NCBI RefSeq assembly: GCF_002903165.1
Contig: NZ_PPSK01000006.1
Span: 62,001 to 126,000 of the forward strand
DNA: 64,000 nt
Reading direction: 5' to 3'
From: Halopseudomonas oceani
GTDB taxonomy: Bacteria > Pseudomonadota > Gammaproteobacteria > Pseudomonadales > Pseudomonadaceae
The notes beneath the pieces are model-generated. The model was not told the origin of the DNA, searched no databases, and was given only the letters and a program-made list of their open reading frames with translations. The position numbers were made by a program, and so were the translations under genes. Shown here piece after piece: positions 47,341-56,351 of this stretch. How positions within the stretch are numbered: position 1 is the first letter of the stretch; every line of letters begins with the position of its first letter.

Positions 47341-48483
47341 ATGTCTGCATTGGTACTTAACGAAGAACAACAGATGCTCAAGGACGCGGCCAAGCGTTTC
47401 ATGAGTGAAAGTGCACCGGTCAGCCAACTGCGAGCGCTGCGCGACAACCGCGACGAAACCGGCTTCTCCCGCGAACTGTGGCAGAGCATGGTCGAGATGG
47501 GTTTTGTCGGCACCCTGATCCCGGAAGCGCTGGGCGGTGCCCAGTTCGGCTACGTCGGTATGGGCCAGGTCAGCGAACAGGCTGGCCGCAACCTCAGCGC
47601 CTCACCCTTGATCTCGACCGCCATTGGCGGTGTGGCTGCGCTGCTGCTGGCCGGTTCCAGTGAGCAGCAACAGGCGCTGCTGCCGCAGGTTGCCGAGGGC
47701 AGCCTGTTGCTGGCGCTGGCCGTTGACGAAGCACCGCGTCACGCGCCGAATCGGGTGGCAACCCGGCTGCAGGTGGCCGATGGCGGGTATCTGCTCAATG
47801 GCCGTAAGACCTTTGTGGTGGATGGCCACGTCGCCGACAAGCTGATCGTGTCAGCGCGCAGCGAGGGTGCCGAGGGCGACCACGCCGGTATCAGCCTGCT
47901 GCTGGTGGACCGCAACGCCCCTGGCGTGAGTGTCGAGCGCACCATCATGGCTGACAGCCGCAATGCGGCGATTGTCAGCTTTGAGGACGTCAAGGTAGCA
48001 GCCGGTGATCTGCTGGGTGAGGCGGGCAACGCCTGGCCTGCGCTGGAACTGACGCTGGATGTGGTCAACGCGCAGCTGGCCGGTGAGCTGCTGGGCCTGT
48101 CGCTGGAGGTGTTTGAGCGCACCGTTGCCTACCTGCAGGAGCGTAAGCAGTTTGGGGTTGCGCTGAGCACCTTCCAGGCGCTGCAGCACCGCTGCGCGCA
48201 TCTGTTCAGTGAGCTGGAACTGGTCAAGTCGGCGGTGTTGAAGGCGCAGATGGCGCTGGATGCGGGTGATGCCGAGGCGGCGCAGTGGGTCAGTCTGGCC
48301 AAGGCCAAGGCCTGCGAGGTGGCTGAACTGGCGACCAACGAAGCGGTGCAGATGCATGGCGGTATGGGCATGACCGACGAGTTTGATATCGGTCTGTTTA
48401 TGAAGCGTGCGCGCAGTGTGCAGGCGTTGTTTGGTGACTACCGCTACCACGCCAACCGCTTTGCGGCGCTGCGGGGTTACTGA
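47341..48483 (+). CDS. Acyl-CoA dehydrogenase, subunit/paralogue 2
   Basis: A 380-residue acyl-CoA dehydrogenase-like protein, diverged from its neighbour. It has an ALVLNEEQQMLKDAAKRFMSE helical start, GFVGTLIPEALGGAQFGYVG, AGISLLLVDRNAPGVSVER, the KQFGVALSTFQALQHRCAHLFSELE helix in parts and the C-terminal QMHGGMGMTDEFDIGLFMKRA. The usual C-terminal base region is less clear than in paralogue 1, in line with an alpha-beta arrangement where only one subunit is catalytic. It follows with a GGGAG-type ribosome site and is terminated by the stem-loop at 48573-48604. Confidence 0.9.
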   Translation: MSALVLNEEQQMLKDAAKRFMSESAPVSQLRALRDNRDETGFSRELWQSMVEMGFVGTLIPEALGGAQFGYVGMGQVSEQAGRNLSASPLISTAIGGVAALLLAGSSEQQQALLPQVAEGSLLLALAVDEAPRHAPNRVATRLQVADGGYLLNGRKTFVVDGHVADKLIVSARSEGAEGDHAGISLLLVDRNAPGVSVERTIMADSRNAAIVSFEDVKVAAGDLLGEAGNAWPALELTLDVVNAQLAGELLGLSLEVFERTVAYLQERKQFGVALSTFQALQHRCAHLFSELELVKSAVLKAQMALDAGDAEAAQWVSLAKAKACEVAELATNEAVQMHGGMGMTDEFDIGLFMKRARSVQALFGDYRYHANRFAALRGY

Positions 48484-48572
48484 GGGGGAGGGCCGAGTTT
48501 CAACTCGGTCAAGGTGTTGCACGGTGGCTGCTGGTCGAGCGGGAGCTCGACCCTCCCGGGTGCCACATGCAT

Positions 48573-48604
48573 AAAAAAACCGCAGCCTTGGCTGCGGTTT
48601 TTTT
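48573..48604. terminator. Bidirectional rho-independent terminator
   Basis: AAAAAAACCGCAGC, loop CTTG, GCTGCGGTTTTTTT: a GC-rich stem with an A-run on one side and a T-run on the other. It serves both the acyl-CoA dehydrogenase pair and the convergent porin gene. Confidence 0.93.
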
Positions 48605-48613
48605 ATGCCCTGA

Positions 48614-49390
48614 TCAGAAGTGAACTTTGACGATCAGGTTGGTGGCGCTCTGGTTGGTGTCCAGACCGAAGGTACCGTTCGAGATGCCGTACTTGTGCTT
48701 CCAGTAATCGTACTCGATACCGGTATACACCTGCTTCTCGGACCAGCCCAGCGCCTTGCCCAGATCGTATTTGATCTGCGGGTTGATGTGCAGGTTGGCG
48801 TGGTAGTTGTCGCCGTCGTTGTCGACAACCCAGTCGATAAAGCCGTCGATCAGCACGTCGGAGTTGCCCACCGGTACGGTGTAGGCCCAGACCGGGGTGA
48901 TCTGCCAGATACCGCGGCCGCCTTCGTCGTTGTCGGCATGACGGTAGTAGGTGTTCAGTTGGAAGTAGTCGAAACCGGGGATGTTCAGGTCAACGGCCGG
49001 GCCGAGCAGGTAGTTCTTGATGTCGTGACGACCGAACTCGTAGGTGCCGGCCAGCAGGACGTCGGTGATCGGGCCGAAGGCAAAGCTCTGGCCGGTGATT
49101 TTGCTCAGCGACAAGCGCGGCGAGATTTCACCGTAGTAAGTGCTGTTGTCGCCAGCTGCGTTGGTGCCGCCGTTGTAGTGGATACTGTCGAAGAAGGCGA
49201 ACAGGTCACCCTTGGTCCAGCCGCTGGCGTGTTCCAGAGTAACGGTCTGCTGGGTGTCCGGGTCGACCTGGAAGTCGGTGCCGTACAGGTAGGTAATGCT
49301 GTTGTTCTGCCACAGCAGGGGATAGGCGTGTGCAAGGCTGCTGGCCAGCATCAGGGTGCTACCCAGTGCGGCGCGGGTCAGGCTGTTCAT
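48614..49390 (-). CDS. Tsx-like nucleoside-specific outer-membrane channel
   Basis: A 258-residue outer-membrane beta-barrel of the Channel_Tsx/OmpK family. The signal peptide spans about 1-22 (ALGSTLMLASSLAHAYP). The mature start is PLLWQNNSITYLYGTDF, followed by alternating amphipathic strands, DLFAFFDSIHY, and a C-terminal aromatic residue (KVHF) as required for barrel insertion. Tsx admits nucleosides through the outer membrane; with the BMP-family importer 7 kb away this suggests nucleoside uptake, but the two are not in one operon. The ATG at 49390 is the signal-peptide start. A perfect palindrome GGTCAGCTGACC lies 45 bp upstream (49436-49447). Confidence 0.88.
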   Translation of the reverse strand: MNSLTRAALGSTLMLASSLAHAYPLLWQNNSITYLYGTDFQVDPDTQQTVTLEHASGWTKGDLFAFFDSIHYNGGTNAAGDNSTYYGEISPRLSLSKITGQSFAFGPITDVLLAGTYEFGRHDIKNYLLGPAVDLNIPGFDYFQLNTYYRHADNDEGGRGIWQITPVWAYTVPVGNSDVLIDGFIDWVVDNDGDNYHANLHINPQIKYDLGKALGWSEKQVYTGIEYDYWKHKYGISNGTFGLDTNQSATNLIVKVHF

Positions 49391-49435
49391 GGATGTTGCT
49401 CCATTTCGTATTGGCATTATGGGTGTAAAGCTGGG

Positions 49436-49447
49436 GGTCAGCTGACC
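49436..49447. promoter_or_regulatory. Palindrome upstream of the Tsx-like gene
   Basis: GGTCAGCTGACC is a perfect 12-bp palindrome 45 bp before the start of the porin gene on the minus strand. It could be an operator, but it does not match the RutR-like sites well. Confidence 0.35.
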
Positions 49448-49556
49448 TGATGGCCGACCTGACCGCTAATCCGGCGCGCATGGTATAGCAAAATGCGGCT
49501 GGAAGCAGCGGCTGACGCGGCCTTTGCTACATTTTGCCGCGCTGTGGGGCGCCGCG

Positions 49557-52082
49557 TCAGGGCAGGATGGCAGCCGAATTTTTGCTCGCCAGCAGGGTTT
49601 CGGCGCTGGCGCAGTCCAGCGGCTGCCCCCAAAGAAAGCCTTGGATTGCCTCGCACTCCAGCTGTTGCAGCAACTGGAGCTGCCTGGCAGTTTCCACCCC
49701 TTCGGCCAGGGTGCTGATGCCGAGGTTGTGTGCCATCTGAATGATGCTGCGGACCATGTCGGCGCTGCCCTGGTCGTGGTCGATGTCTTGCACGAAACTG
49801 CGGTCGATCTTCAGGGTGTCGACCGGGAAGTGGCGCAGCTGGGCCAGAGAAGAAAAACCGGTGCCAAAGTCGTCAATCGCCAGCCGCACGCCGAGCTGAC
49901 GCAGGCTGCTCAACTGCAGGCGCGCCTGCGCCGGGTCTTCCATGGCCGTGCCTTCGGTCAGCTCAAGTTCCAGACACTCAGGGGGAATCTGGTAGCTTTC
50001 CAGTAGCTCAGCAATTTGTTCGGCCAGGTCGGTGCTGCGGAATTGTACCGCGGACAGATTGATCGCGAGGAGGGTGTCGAGACCCTTATGGCGCCACCGC
50101 GCCAGTTGAGCCAGGCCCTGCTTGAGTACCCAATGGCCAATCTGGGCGATCTGACCGCTGCTCTCGGCAACGGGTATGAATTCCGCCGGAGAGATGCTGC
50201 CCAGAGTCGGATGCTGCCAGCGTAGCAGCACCTCAAAGCCAGTCAGGCGTTGCCCCACCAGTGCCCACTGGGGCTGGTAGTAAAGGCAGAGTTCATTGTG
50301 TTCAATCGCGGTGCGCAGCGCGTTTTCCAGCTCCATCAGACGCGACATACGTGCCTGCAGATCGGCGGTATAGAACTGCACATTGTTGCGCCCGCGCTGT
50401 TTGGCCAGGTACATGGCCGCGTCGGCATGCTGCACCAGGCTTTCCAGGTTATCGCTGTCGTTGGGGTACAAGGCGATGCCGATTGAGGCACTGGTGGTGG
50501 TGACGTGGTTGCCAAAATGCAACGGTTCGAGCAGATCGCCGAGCAGCCGCTGCGCGGCGTGCATCGCGCCCTGCGCTTCGATATCGGGCAGGGCGAGGAT
50601 AAACTCGTCGCCCCCCTGGCGCGACAGGATGTCTTCGGTGCGCAGATGCGGCCGCAGTCGCTTGGCGACGGCGCAGAGCAGTTGGTCGCCAGCGCGATGA
50701 CCAAGGGTGTCGTTGATGTGCTTGAAATGATCCAAGTCGATCAACAACAACGCCACCGATTGCTGGTGGCGTCGTGCCTGACCGAGTGCCAGCGTTACCC
50801 GCTGTCGGAATAGGGTCTGGTTGGGCAGCCCGGTCAGGGAGTCGAAATGCGCCAGGTGGAGAATGCGCTCTTCCTGCTGTTTTAGCAGGCTGACGTCGCG
50901 TACTAGCAACACATGCCCGTTGGGGCGGCCGCCGAGCTTGCGGGTGGATACGGATAACTGCAGCCACAACGCTTGTCCGGGCTGCTCGAGGATAAAAGGC
51001 TGGCTCTGTGCATAGCCGCGCTTGCTGGCATTGCGCATGGTTTGCCTGCATTGTTGCAGCAGGTCGCCGCTCAACAACTCTGGCATTGACTTACCGATCA
51101 TCTGTTTTGGGTCGACCTTCAGTCTGGCGTCGGCCGAGGCATGACAATTGATGATGCGCTCTCGCTCATCCAGTTCGAACAGCATGTCCGGAATGGCATC
51201 AAAGGTGGCCTGAAGCTGGGCGCGAGAGCGGGTCAGCTGGTCATACGGCTGCTCGATGGCCTCGACAAAGATGCCTTTGTACAACAACCAGTAGGCAATC
51301 ACCTTGAACACATGGCCCAGCAGGTTGAACTGATCGGTGAAGCTGGTATACAGGGTAAAACAGAGTTCGCCCAGCGCCATCGCCAGCGAGGCGCAAAATA
51401 GCGCGGTGACGTTGAACGGCTGCGGCTCGCGGATGCTGCGCCAGAAGCAGCAGGCGGTGAACAGATGAACGGCAATCAGCAGGTATTCGAGGCTGACTTT
51501 GTAGGCGGTCAGCCCCTGCCCACCGACAAAGGTGCGTGGCAGCAGGTACGGATGCCTGAACACCGTGAGGTATACCATCGTCACCGCAAACAGGCTGAGG
51601 CCGAGGATCGCCCAGCGTTCTAAGCGATGACCGGACGCTTTCCATGGACGCAGTGCAACCCAGAGCATGGTTCCGGCGGCCATGCCGCGTGCCGCCAGCC
51701 AGAAGTTGATGGCCTTTTCCGGGTCCGCCGGGGTGATAAAGACGGGCATGCCTTGAAACGACAGCATATGGCTGAAATCGAGCAGTGCGACCCCGGCAAA
51801 GCCGCAGGCCAGGCTCAGCAGGGTGTCGGTCTTGAGACGCCGGTAACAGGCCCAGCTGATGGCAAACACCAGCGATGCCGCGATGATGGCCAGTGTCTCC
51901 AATAGCATGTGCAGAGGCAGATAACTGGCCGGATCGTGCAGCCATTGGAGGGGCGGCAGCAATGCCACGGCCACCAGTGCCAGGCACATTGCGCCAAGCA
52001 GCAGAACGGCCCGACGCAGGCCGGTTCTGTGGCTGGAGTCGCGGCTGGAGAACAGCCACAGGTGGCGCAGCGGGATTGGCAT
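49557..52082 (-). CDS. MASE3-PAS-GGDEF-EAL cyclic-di-GMP enzyme, second paralogue
   Basis: An 841-residue membrane protein built like the one at 25635-28511 but with a single PAS region. The MASE3-type sensor (about 20-270) has YLPLHMLLETLAIIAAS and LLDFSHMLSFQGMPVF, clearly related to its paralogue. PAS about 290-405. GGDEF near residue 489 is intact (SRQGGDEF) and here an inhibition site is present (RTED, the RxxD pattern, nine residues before GGDEF). The EAL signature reads EVL near residue 615, keeping the essential Glu; NLSAVQF, ELTEG, DDFGTGFSS and EGVET are intact. It may act as both cyclase and phosphodiesterase. It is not in an operon. Confidence 0.92.
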   Translation of the reverse strand: MPIPLRHLWLFSSRDSSHRTGLRRAVLLLGAMCLALVAVALLPPLQWLHDPASYLPLHMLLETLAIIAASLVFAISWACYRRLKTDTLLSLACGFAGVALLDFSHMLSFQGMPVFITPADPEKAINFWLAARGMAAGTMLWVALRPWKASGHRLERWAILGLSLFAVTMVYLTVFRHPYLLPRTFVGGQGLTAYKVSLEYLLIAVHLFTACCFWRSIREPQPFNVTALFCASLAMALGELCFTLYTSFTDQFNLLGHVFKVIAYWLLYKGIFVEAIEQPYDQLTRSRAQLQATFDAIPDMLFELDERERIINCHASADARLKVDPKQMIGKSMPELLSGDLLQQCRQTMRNASKRGYAQSQPFILEQPGQALWLQLSVSTRKLGGRPNGHVLLVRDVSLLKQQEERILHLAHFDSLTGLPNQTLFRQRVTLALGQARRHQQSVALLLIDLDHFKHINDTLGHRAGDQLLCAVAKRLRPHLRTEDILSRQGGDEFILALPDIEAQGAMHAAQRLLGDLLEPLHFGNHVTTTSASIGIALYPNDSDNLESLVQHADAAMYLAKQRGRNNVQFYTADLQARMSRLMELENALRTAIEHNELCLYYQPQWALVGQRLTGFEVLLRWQHPTLGSISPAEFIPVAESSGQIAQIGHWVLKQGLAQLARWRHKGLDTLLAINLSAVQFRSTDLAEQIAELLESYQIPPECLELELTEGTAMEDPAQARLQLSSLRQLGVRLAIDDFGTGFSSLAQLRHFPVDTLKIDRSFVQDIDHDQGSADMVRSIIQMAHNLGISTLAEGVETARQLQLLQQLECEAIQGFLWGQPLDCASAETLLASKNSAAILP

Positions 52083-52266
52083 GAACTCGATACAACATCT
52101 GATTCGGGTAAATGTGAAAGCAGCTCACCTTATCAGCGCTTTGTCGATTGTCCATTGATCCAGGTCGGTATTTGCCCGAAAGATGCGTTTTTGGTCGTCT
52201 GGCACTAGGCACTGGGAGGCCGAGTGTTTACCCTTTCAGGGTCTCTATCCTGCTGGATTCAAATCA

Positions 52267-52626
52267 ATGCTCTTACGCGGAATGACCTGGCTGGTGTTCT
52301 TCCTGTTGCTGGGCACCGGACTCAATGTCCTGCTGTTGCCGTTTCTCCCAGGACCGATCATCGGCATGCTGCTGATGGTGGTGTATTTGAGCGTGCGCGG
52401 CGGTGTGAGTGAGTCGATCAGCCTGGCCGCCAGCGGGCTGCTGACCTATCTGCCACTGATTCTGGTGCCGCCGGCTGTGGGCGTCATGGCTTATGGTACC
52501 CAGATCATGGCTGACGCTACCGCAATCTTGGTGACGCTTGGCGTGTCACTGGCCGTCAGTCTGCCGTTCTGTGGCTGGCTGATGCAAAAAATGATCGAGC
52601 GTCAGGATCGGAGGAAGGGTCAATGA
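52267..52626 (+). CDS. CidA/LrgA holin-like protein
   Basis: A 119-residue membrane protein with four hydrophobic segments and the family block FLLLGTGLNVLLLPFLPGPIIGMLLMVV (in two parts), the LPGxIIG pattern of CidA/LrgA. These proteins form holin-like pores affecting cell lysis and, in some bacteria, metabolite (pyruvate, glycolate) export with LrgB. The ATG at 52267 was chosen since the longer frame begins in non-hydrophobic sequence. The last 4 bp overlap the lrgB-like gene (ATGA). Confidence 0.88.
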   Translation: MLLRGMTWLVFFLLLGTGLNVLLLPFLPGPIIGMLLMVVYLSVRGGVSESISLAASGLLTYLPLILVPPAVGVMAYGTQIMADATAILVTLGVSLAVSLPFCGWLMQKMIERQDRRKGQ

Positions 52627-53345
52627 GCGGCACGCTGTCTGATGCCTGGCAGGCGATTGTTGCCCATCCGCTGTTTTGGGTAGGCGCTACGCTGGCGGCT
52701 TATCAGTTCGGGCTGGCGCTGTACCAGCGTACCCGGCTGGCGGTGTTTCATCCGGTGCTGGTATCGACTCCGGTTCTGGTGCTGGCCATCTGGCTGGCCG
52801 GTGAGGACTATCCGCACTACCGCGACGCAGTGCAGCCGTTGCTGGTGTTGCTGGGCCCGGCGACTGTTGCGTTGGCTGTGCCGCTATACATGAACCTCAG
52901 ACGCATTCGCAGCTATCTGGTGCCGGTGCTGACCTGCCTGCTGGTAGGGGGCACGGTTGCGACCGTGCTGACGATCCTGCTGGCCTGGGCGCTGGGTGCC
53001 GAGAATATGATCATGATGACGCTGGCGCCCAAGTCGGTAACCTCGCCAATCGCGATGCTGGTAGCCGAGCAGATTGGCGGTGTTGCCGCGCTGGCGGCGG
53101 TGTTCGTGATGTTCACCGGCGTGTTGGGGGCTATCTTCGGGCCGATGTTGCTGCGCGTTTGCGGGGTAGATCACCCGGCGGCTTGGGGCATGGCGATGGG
53201 CCTTACCGCGCATGCAGTCGGCACCTCGCGAGCACTGGAGCAGGGCGAAGAGGCCGGTGCCTTTGCGGCACTGGCGATGAGTCTGATGGGGACGGCAACG
53301 GCGTTGTTGTTGCCGCTGGCGGTATCCATCTGGATGATGTGGTAG
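52623..53345 (+). CDS. LrgB/CidB family membrane protein
   Basis: A 240-residue inner-membrane protein with about six to seven hydrophobic segments. The family motifs LAPKSVTSPIAMLVAEQIGG and GLTAHAVGTSRALEQGEEAGAFAALAMSLMG (in parts) are present. It is the fixed partner of the LrgA-type gene, with overlapping start and stop. Function as in the partner: modulation of lysis or export of small organic acids. The region 53346-53525 between it and cydA shows a weak ACGCAG/CTGCGT inverted repeat only. Confidence 0.9.
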   Translation: MSGTLSDAWQAIVAHPLFWVGATLAAYQFGLALYQRTRLAVFHPVLVSTPVLVLAIWLAGEDYPHYRDAVQPLLVLLGPATVALAVPLYMNLRRIRSYLVPVLTCLLVGGTVATVLTILLAWALGAENMIMMTLAPKSVTSPIAMLVAEQIGGVAALAAVFVMFTGVLGAIFGPMLLRVCGVDHPAAWGMAMGLTAHAVGTSRALEQGEEAGAFAALAMSLMGTATALLLPLAVSIWMMW

Positions 53346-53525
53346 GCAAACCGTCGGTCGGACGCAGTTTTCTGGACTAATCTGCGTTCTGCTTGCTGTG
53401 CGTCAATTCGCCCAATCGCCGCAGGAGCGATGATTACGGCACACTGTAGTGGCAGTCTTGGGTAACCGGGCCTGTCTGCAGTGCCGAATTGACCTGATGA
53501 TGACTTCTCCGAGCGGAGTACGCAG

Positions 53526-55082
53526 ATGGATATCGTAGAGCTCTCCCGAATGCAGTTCGCCTTGACGGCGATGATTCACTTCTTGTTTGTCCCCCTGACG
53601 CTGGGTATGGCTTTCCTGCTGGCGATCATGGAGTCGGTCTATGTGATGACCGGCAAAACCATTTACCGCGACATGACCCAGTTCTGGGGCAAGCTGTTCG
53701 GTATCAACTTCGCGCTGGGGGTTACCACTGGCTTGGCGATGGAGTTCCAGTTTGGTACCAACTGGTCCTACTACTCGCATTACGTCGGGGATATCTTCGG
53801 TGCGCCGCTGGCGATCGAGGCCTTGATGGCTTTCTTCCTCGAGTCTACCCTGTTCGGTCTGTTCTTCTTCGGCTGGGAGCGCATGAGCAAGGTCAAGCAC
53901 TTGGCGGTGACCTGGCTGATGGCCCTGGGGACCAACTTGTCGGCGCTGTGGATTCTGGTTGCCAACGGCTGGATGCAGCATCCGGTGGGCTCGGAGTTCA
54001 ATATCGAGACCATGCGCATGGAGTTGACCGACTTCGCTGAGGTACTGCTCAACCCGGTCGCCCAGGTTAAGTTCGTCCACACCGTTTCCGCAGGCTATGT
54101 GACTGGCTCCATTTTCATGTTGGCGATTTCCAGTTACTACCTGCTCAAGGGCCGCGATCTGGCCTTTGCCCGCCGCAGCTTTGCCATTGCCTCAGCTTTC
54201 GGGTTGGCTAGCGCGCTGTCGGTCATCGTGCTGGGTGACGAGTCCGGTTACGAAGTTGGCGAGGTACAGCAGGTCAAGCTGGCGGCCGTTGAAGCCGAGT
54301 GGGAAACCCAGGTTCCGCCTGCTTCCTTTACGCTGTTCGGCATTCCCAACGAGGAAGCGCAGCGCACCGACTATGCGCTGAAGATTCCGGCGGTACTCGG
54401 CCTGATCGCGACCCGCTCGCTGGACGAAGAGGTCAAGGGGCTGCAGCAGATCAAGGAAGAGAACCTGCAACGCATTATCCGCGGGCAGGAAGCTTACGAC
54501 CTGATGCAGCGCATTCGCGCTGGCGACAAGTCCTCTGCCACGGTTGATCGCTTCAATGAGGTGCGTGTTGATCTCGGCTTCGGTCTGCTGCTGAGCGGCT
54601 ACACCGATGATGTGCTGAACGCAACTCCGGAAGAAATCGCCAACGCGGTTGAGGCGACCGTGCCGAAGGTCTGGCCGCTGTTTTGGAGCTTCCGGGTCAT
54701 GGTTGCCTGCGGCTTCCTGATGCTGCTGCTGTTTGCCTGTGCCTTCTGGCATAGCGCACGCCGCACTGTCGACAAGCCGAAGTGGCTGCTCAAGTTTGCC
54801 GTGTTCAGCCTGCCGCTGCCGTGGATCGCGAGTGAAATGGGCTGGTTCGTCGCCGAGTACGGCCGTCAGCCGTGGGCCATCGGTGAGATCCTGCCGACCC
54901 ACCTGGCTGTGTCGCAACTGAGTCCCGGCGATGTGCTGTTTACCCTGATTTCGATCGCCGTGCTCTACAGCATCTTCGTGATCATCGAGATCTGGCTGAT
55001 GACCAAGTACGCGCGCAAGGGGCCATCGAGCCTGCACACCGGTCGCTATGACCTGGAAACTGCCGAAGCACAGGAGGCCTGA
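53526..55082 (+). CDS. cydA: Cytochrome bd ubiquinol oxidase subunit I
   Basis: A 518-residue inner-membrane protein that carries all three haems of the bd oxidase, which reduces oxygen with ubiquinol. Haem ligands H18 and H185 ([13 protein letters not shown]) and a late Met in [12 protein letters not shown] are seen, as are the proton-path acids E98 and E106. The quinol loop is of the long type ([17 protein letters not shown], then [16 protein letters not shown]), as in E. coli CydA, so this is CydA rather than the short-loop cyanide-insensitive CioA of P. aeruginosa. GRQPW is conserved. First gene of cydABXDC. Confidence 0.96.
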   Translation: MDIVELSRMQFALTAMIHFLFVPLTLGMAFLLAIMESVYVMTGKTIYRDMTQFWGKLFGINFALGVTTGLAMEFQFGTNWSYYSHYVGDIFGAPLAIEALMAFFLESTLFGLFFFGWERMSKVKHLAVTWLMALGTNLSALWILVANGWMQHPVGSEFNIETMRMELTDFAEVLLNPVAQVKFVHTVSAGYVTGSIFMLAISSYYLLKGRDLAFARRSFAIASAFGLASALSVIVLGDESGYEVGEVQQVKLAAVEAEWETQVPPASFTLFGIPNEEAQRTDYALKIPAVLGLIATRSLDEEVKGLQQIKEENLQRIIRGQEAYDLMQRIRAGDKSSATVDRFNEVRVDLGFGLLLSGYTDDVLNATPEEIANAVEATVPKVWPLFWSFRVMVACGFLMLLLFACAFWHSARRTVDKPKWLLKFAVFSLPLPWIASEMGWFVAEYGRQPWAIGEILPTHLAVSQLSPGDVLFTLISIAVLYSIFVIIEIWLMTKYARKGPSSLHTGRYDLETAEAQEA

Positions 55083-55084
55083 TC

Positions 55085-56221
55085 ATGGATTACGAAGCAT
55101 TACGGTTCATCTGGTGGCTGCTGATCGGGGTTCTGCTGATTGGCTTTGTGGTAACCGATGGTTTTGACATGGGTGTTGCTGCGCTGCTGAAGGTTATCGG
55201 CAAGAACAACGACGAGCGCCGGGTGATGATCAACTCGATCGCGCCGCACTGGGACGGTAACCAGGTCTGGCTTGTTACCGCTGGTGGCGCGTTGTTCGCA
55301 GCCTGGCCAACGGTCTACGCCGCCTCATTCAGTGGCTTCTATATCGCCATGATGTTGACCCTGTTTGCGTTGTTCCTGCGCCCGCTGGCGTTTGAATACC
55401 GCTCCAAGATCGATAATGAGCAATGGCGCAGCCGCTGGGACTGGGCACTGACCGCCGGTTCAGCCGTTCCTGCACTGATCTTTGGTGTGGCATTTGGCAA
55501 CCTGCTGCAAGGCGTACCGTTTCACTTTGACGATTTGCTTCGGTTGAAATACACCGGCAGCTTCTGGGCACTGCTCAACCCGTTTGCGCTGCTGGCCGGC
55601 GTGCTGAGTCTGCTGATGATCGTCAACCACGGTGCGACCTACCTGCAGCTCAAGACCGAAGGGCAGATCAAGGCCCGCGCTGAGGCGATCTCGTCACTGA
55701 TGGCACTGGCCTGTGCGGTGGTCTTCGTCATGGCCGGGATCTGGCTGTGGCTGGGTGTTGATGGCTATATCGTCACCAGCGTGATCGACACCAATGGCGG
55801 TAACCGCACCATTGAGAAGACAGTGGAAGTGGCTTCCGGTGCCTGGTTCATCAACTATGGCAAGGTGCCGCTGCTCTGGGCCGTACCGGCGCTTGGCGTG
55901 ATCTGCTTCGTGCTCTGTGCGCTGTTCAGCAAGGCGCGGGCGCACGCCATGGCGTTTGTCAGCTCCGGGTTGGCGATGGCGATGGTGCTGGTCACTACCG
56001 GCATCAGCATGTTCCCCTTCGTCATGCCGTCCTCAAGCATGCCGAACCACAGTCTGACTATGTGGGACGCAACCGCCAGTGAAAGCACGCTGTTCATCAT
56101 GTTCTGGGTGGCCTGTGTGTTTGTTCCGCTGATTCTTGGCTACACCGCTTGGGGTTACTTCGTGATGCGCGGCCGTCTGAACGAGCAGCATATTCGCGAC
56201 AACACTCACAGCCTGTACTGA
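55085..56221 (+). CDS. cydB: Cytochrome bd ubiquinol oxidase subunit II
   Basis: A 378-residue membrane subunit with about eight to nine hydrophobic segments. The start MDYEALRFIWWLLIGVLLIGF leads into VTDGFDMGVAAL and the conserved HWDGNQVWLVTAGGALFAAWP block; the end has FPFVMPSSSMPNHSLTMWDA. It starts 2 bp after cydA and is followed after 16 bp by cydX. It supports haem insertion and assembly of the oxidase. Confidence 0.96.
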   Translation: MDYEALRFIWWLLIGVLLIGFVVTDGFDMGVAALLKVIGKNNDERRVMINSIAPHWDGNQVWLVTAGGALFAAWPTVYAASFSGFYIAMMLTLFALFLRPLAFEYRSKIDNEQWRSRWDWALTAGSAVPALIFGVAFGNLLQGVPFHFDDLLRLKYTGSFWALLNPFALLAGVLSLLMIVNHGATYLQLKTEGQIKARAEAISSLMALACAVVFVMAGIWLWLGVDGYIVTSVIDTNGGNRTIEKTVEVASGAWFINYGKVPLLWAVPALGVICFVLCALFSKARAHAMAFVSSGLAMAMVLVTTGISMFPFVMPSSSMPNHSLTMWDATASESTLFIMFWVACVFVPLILGYTAWGYFVMRGRLNEQHIRDNTHSLY

Positions 56222-56237
56222 AGGGAAGGACAATACT

Positions 56238-56351
56238 ATGTGGTATTTCACCTGGATTCTCGGCGTACTGCTGGCCTCTGCGTTTGGCATCGTCAATGCC
56301 ATGTGGCTGGAACTCAACGGCTATGTAGGAGAAGAAGATCAAGTCGACTGA
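56238..56351 (+). CDS. cydX: Cytochrome bd oxidase small subunit CydX
   Basis: A 37-residue single-span membrane peptide that starts MWYFTWILGVLLASAFGI and continues NAMWLELN. The conserved Trp, the GV/ALAFGI-like helix and the WLE(L) segment are those of CydX, needed for stability and activity of bd oxidase. A GGAAGG-type site precedes the ATG. Its last 14 bases probably overlap the beginning of cydD, whose candidate ribosome site (AGGAG, 56327-56331) lies inside cydX. Confidence 0.93.
   Translation: MWYFTWILGVLLASAFGIVNAMWLELNGYVGEEDQVD

Noticed and set aside
53346..53525. An Anr/FNR box upstream of cydA
   Set aside because: The region has TTGACCTGATGAT but no TTGAT-N4-ATCAA match; the similarity is too weak to call.
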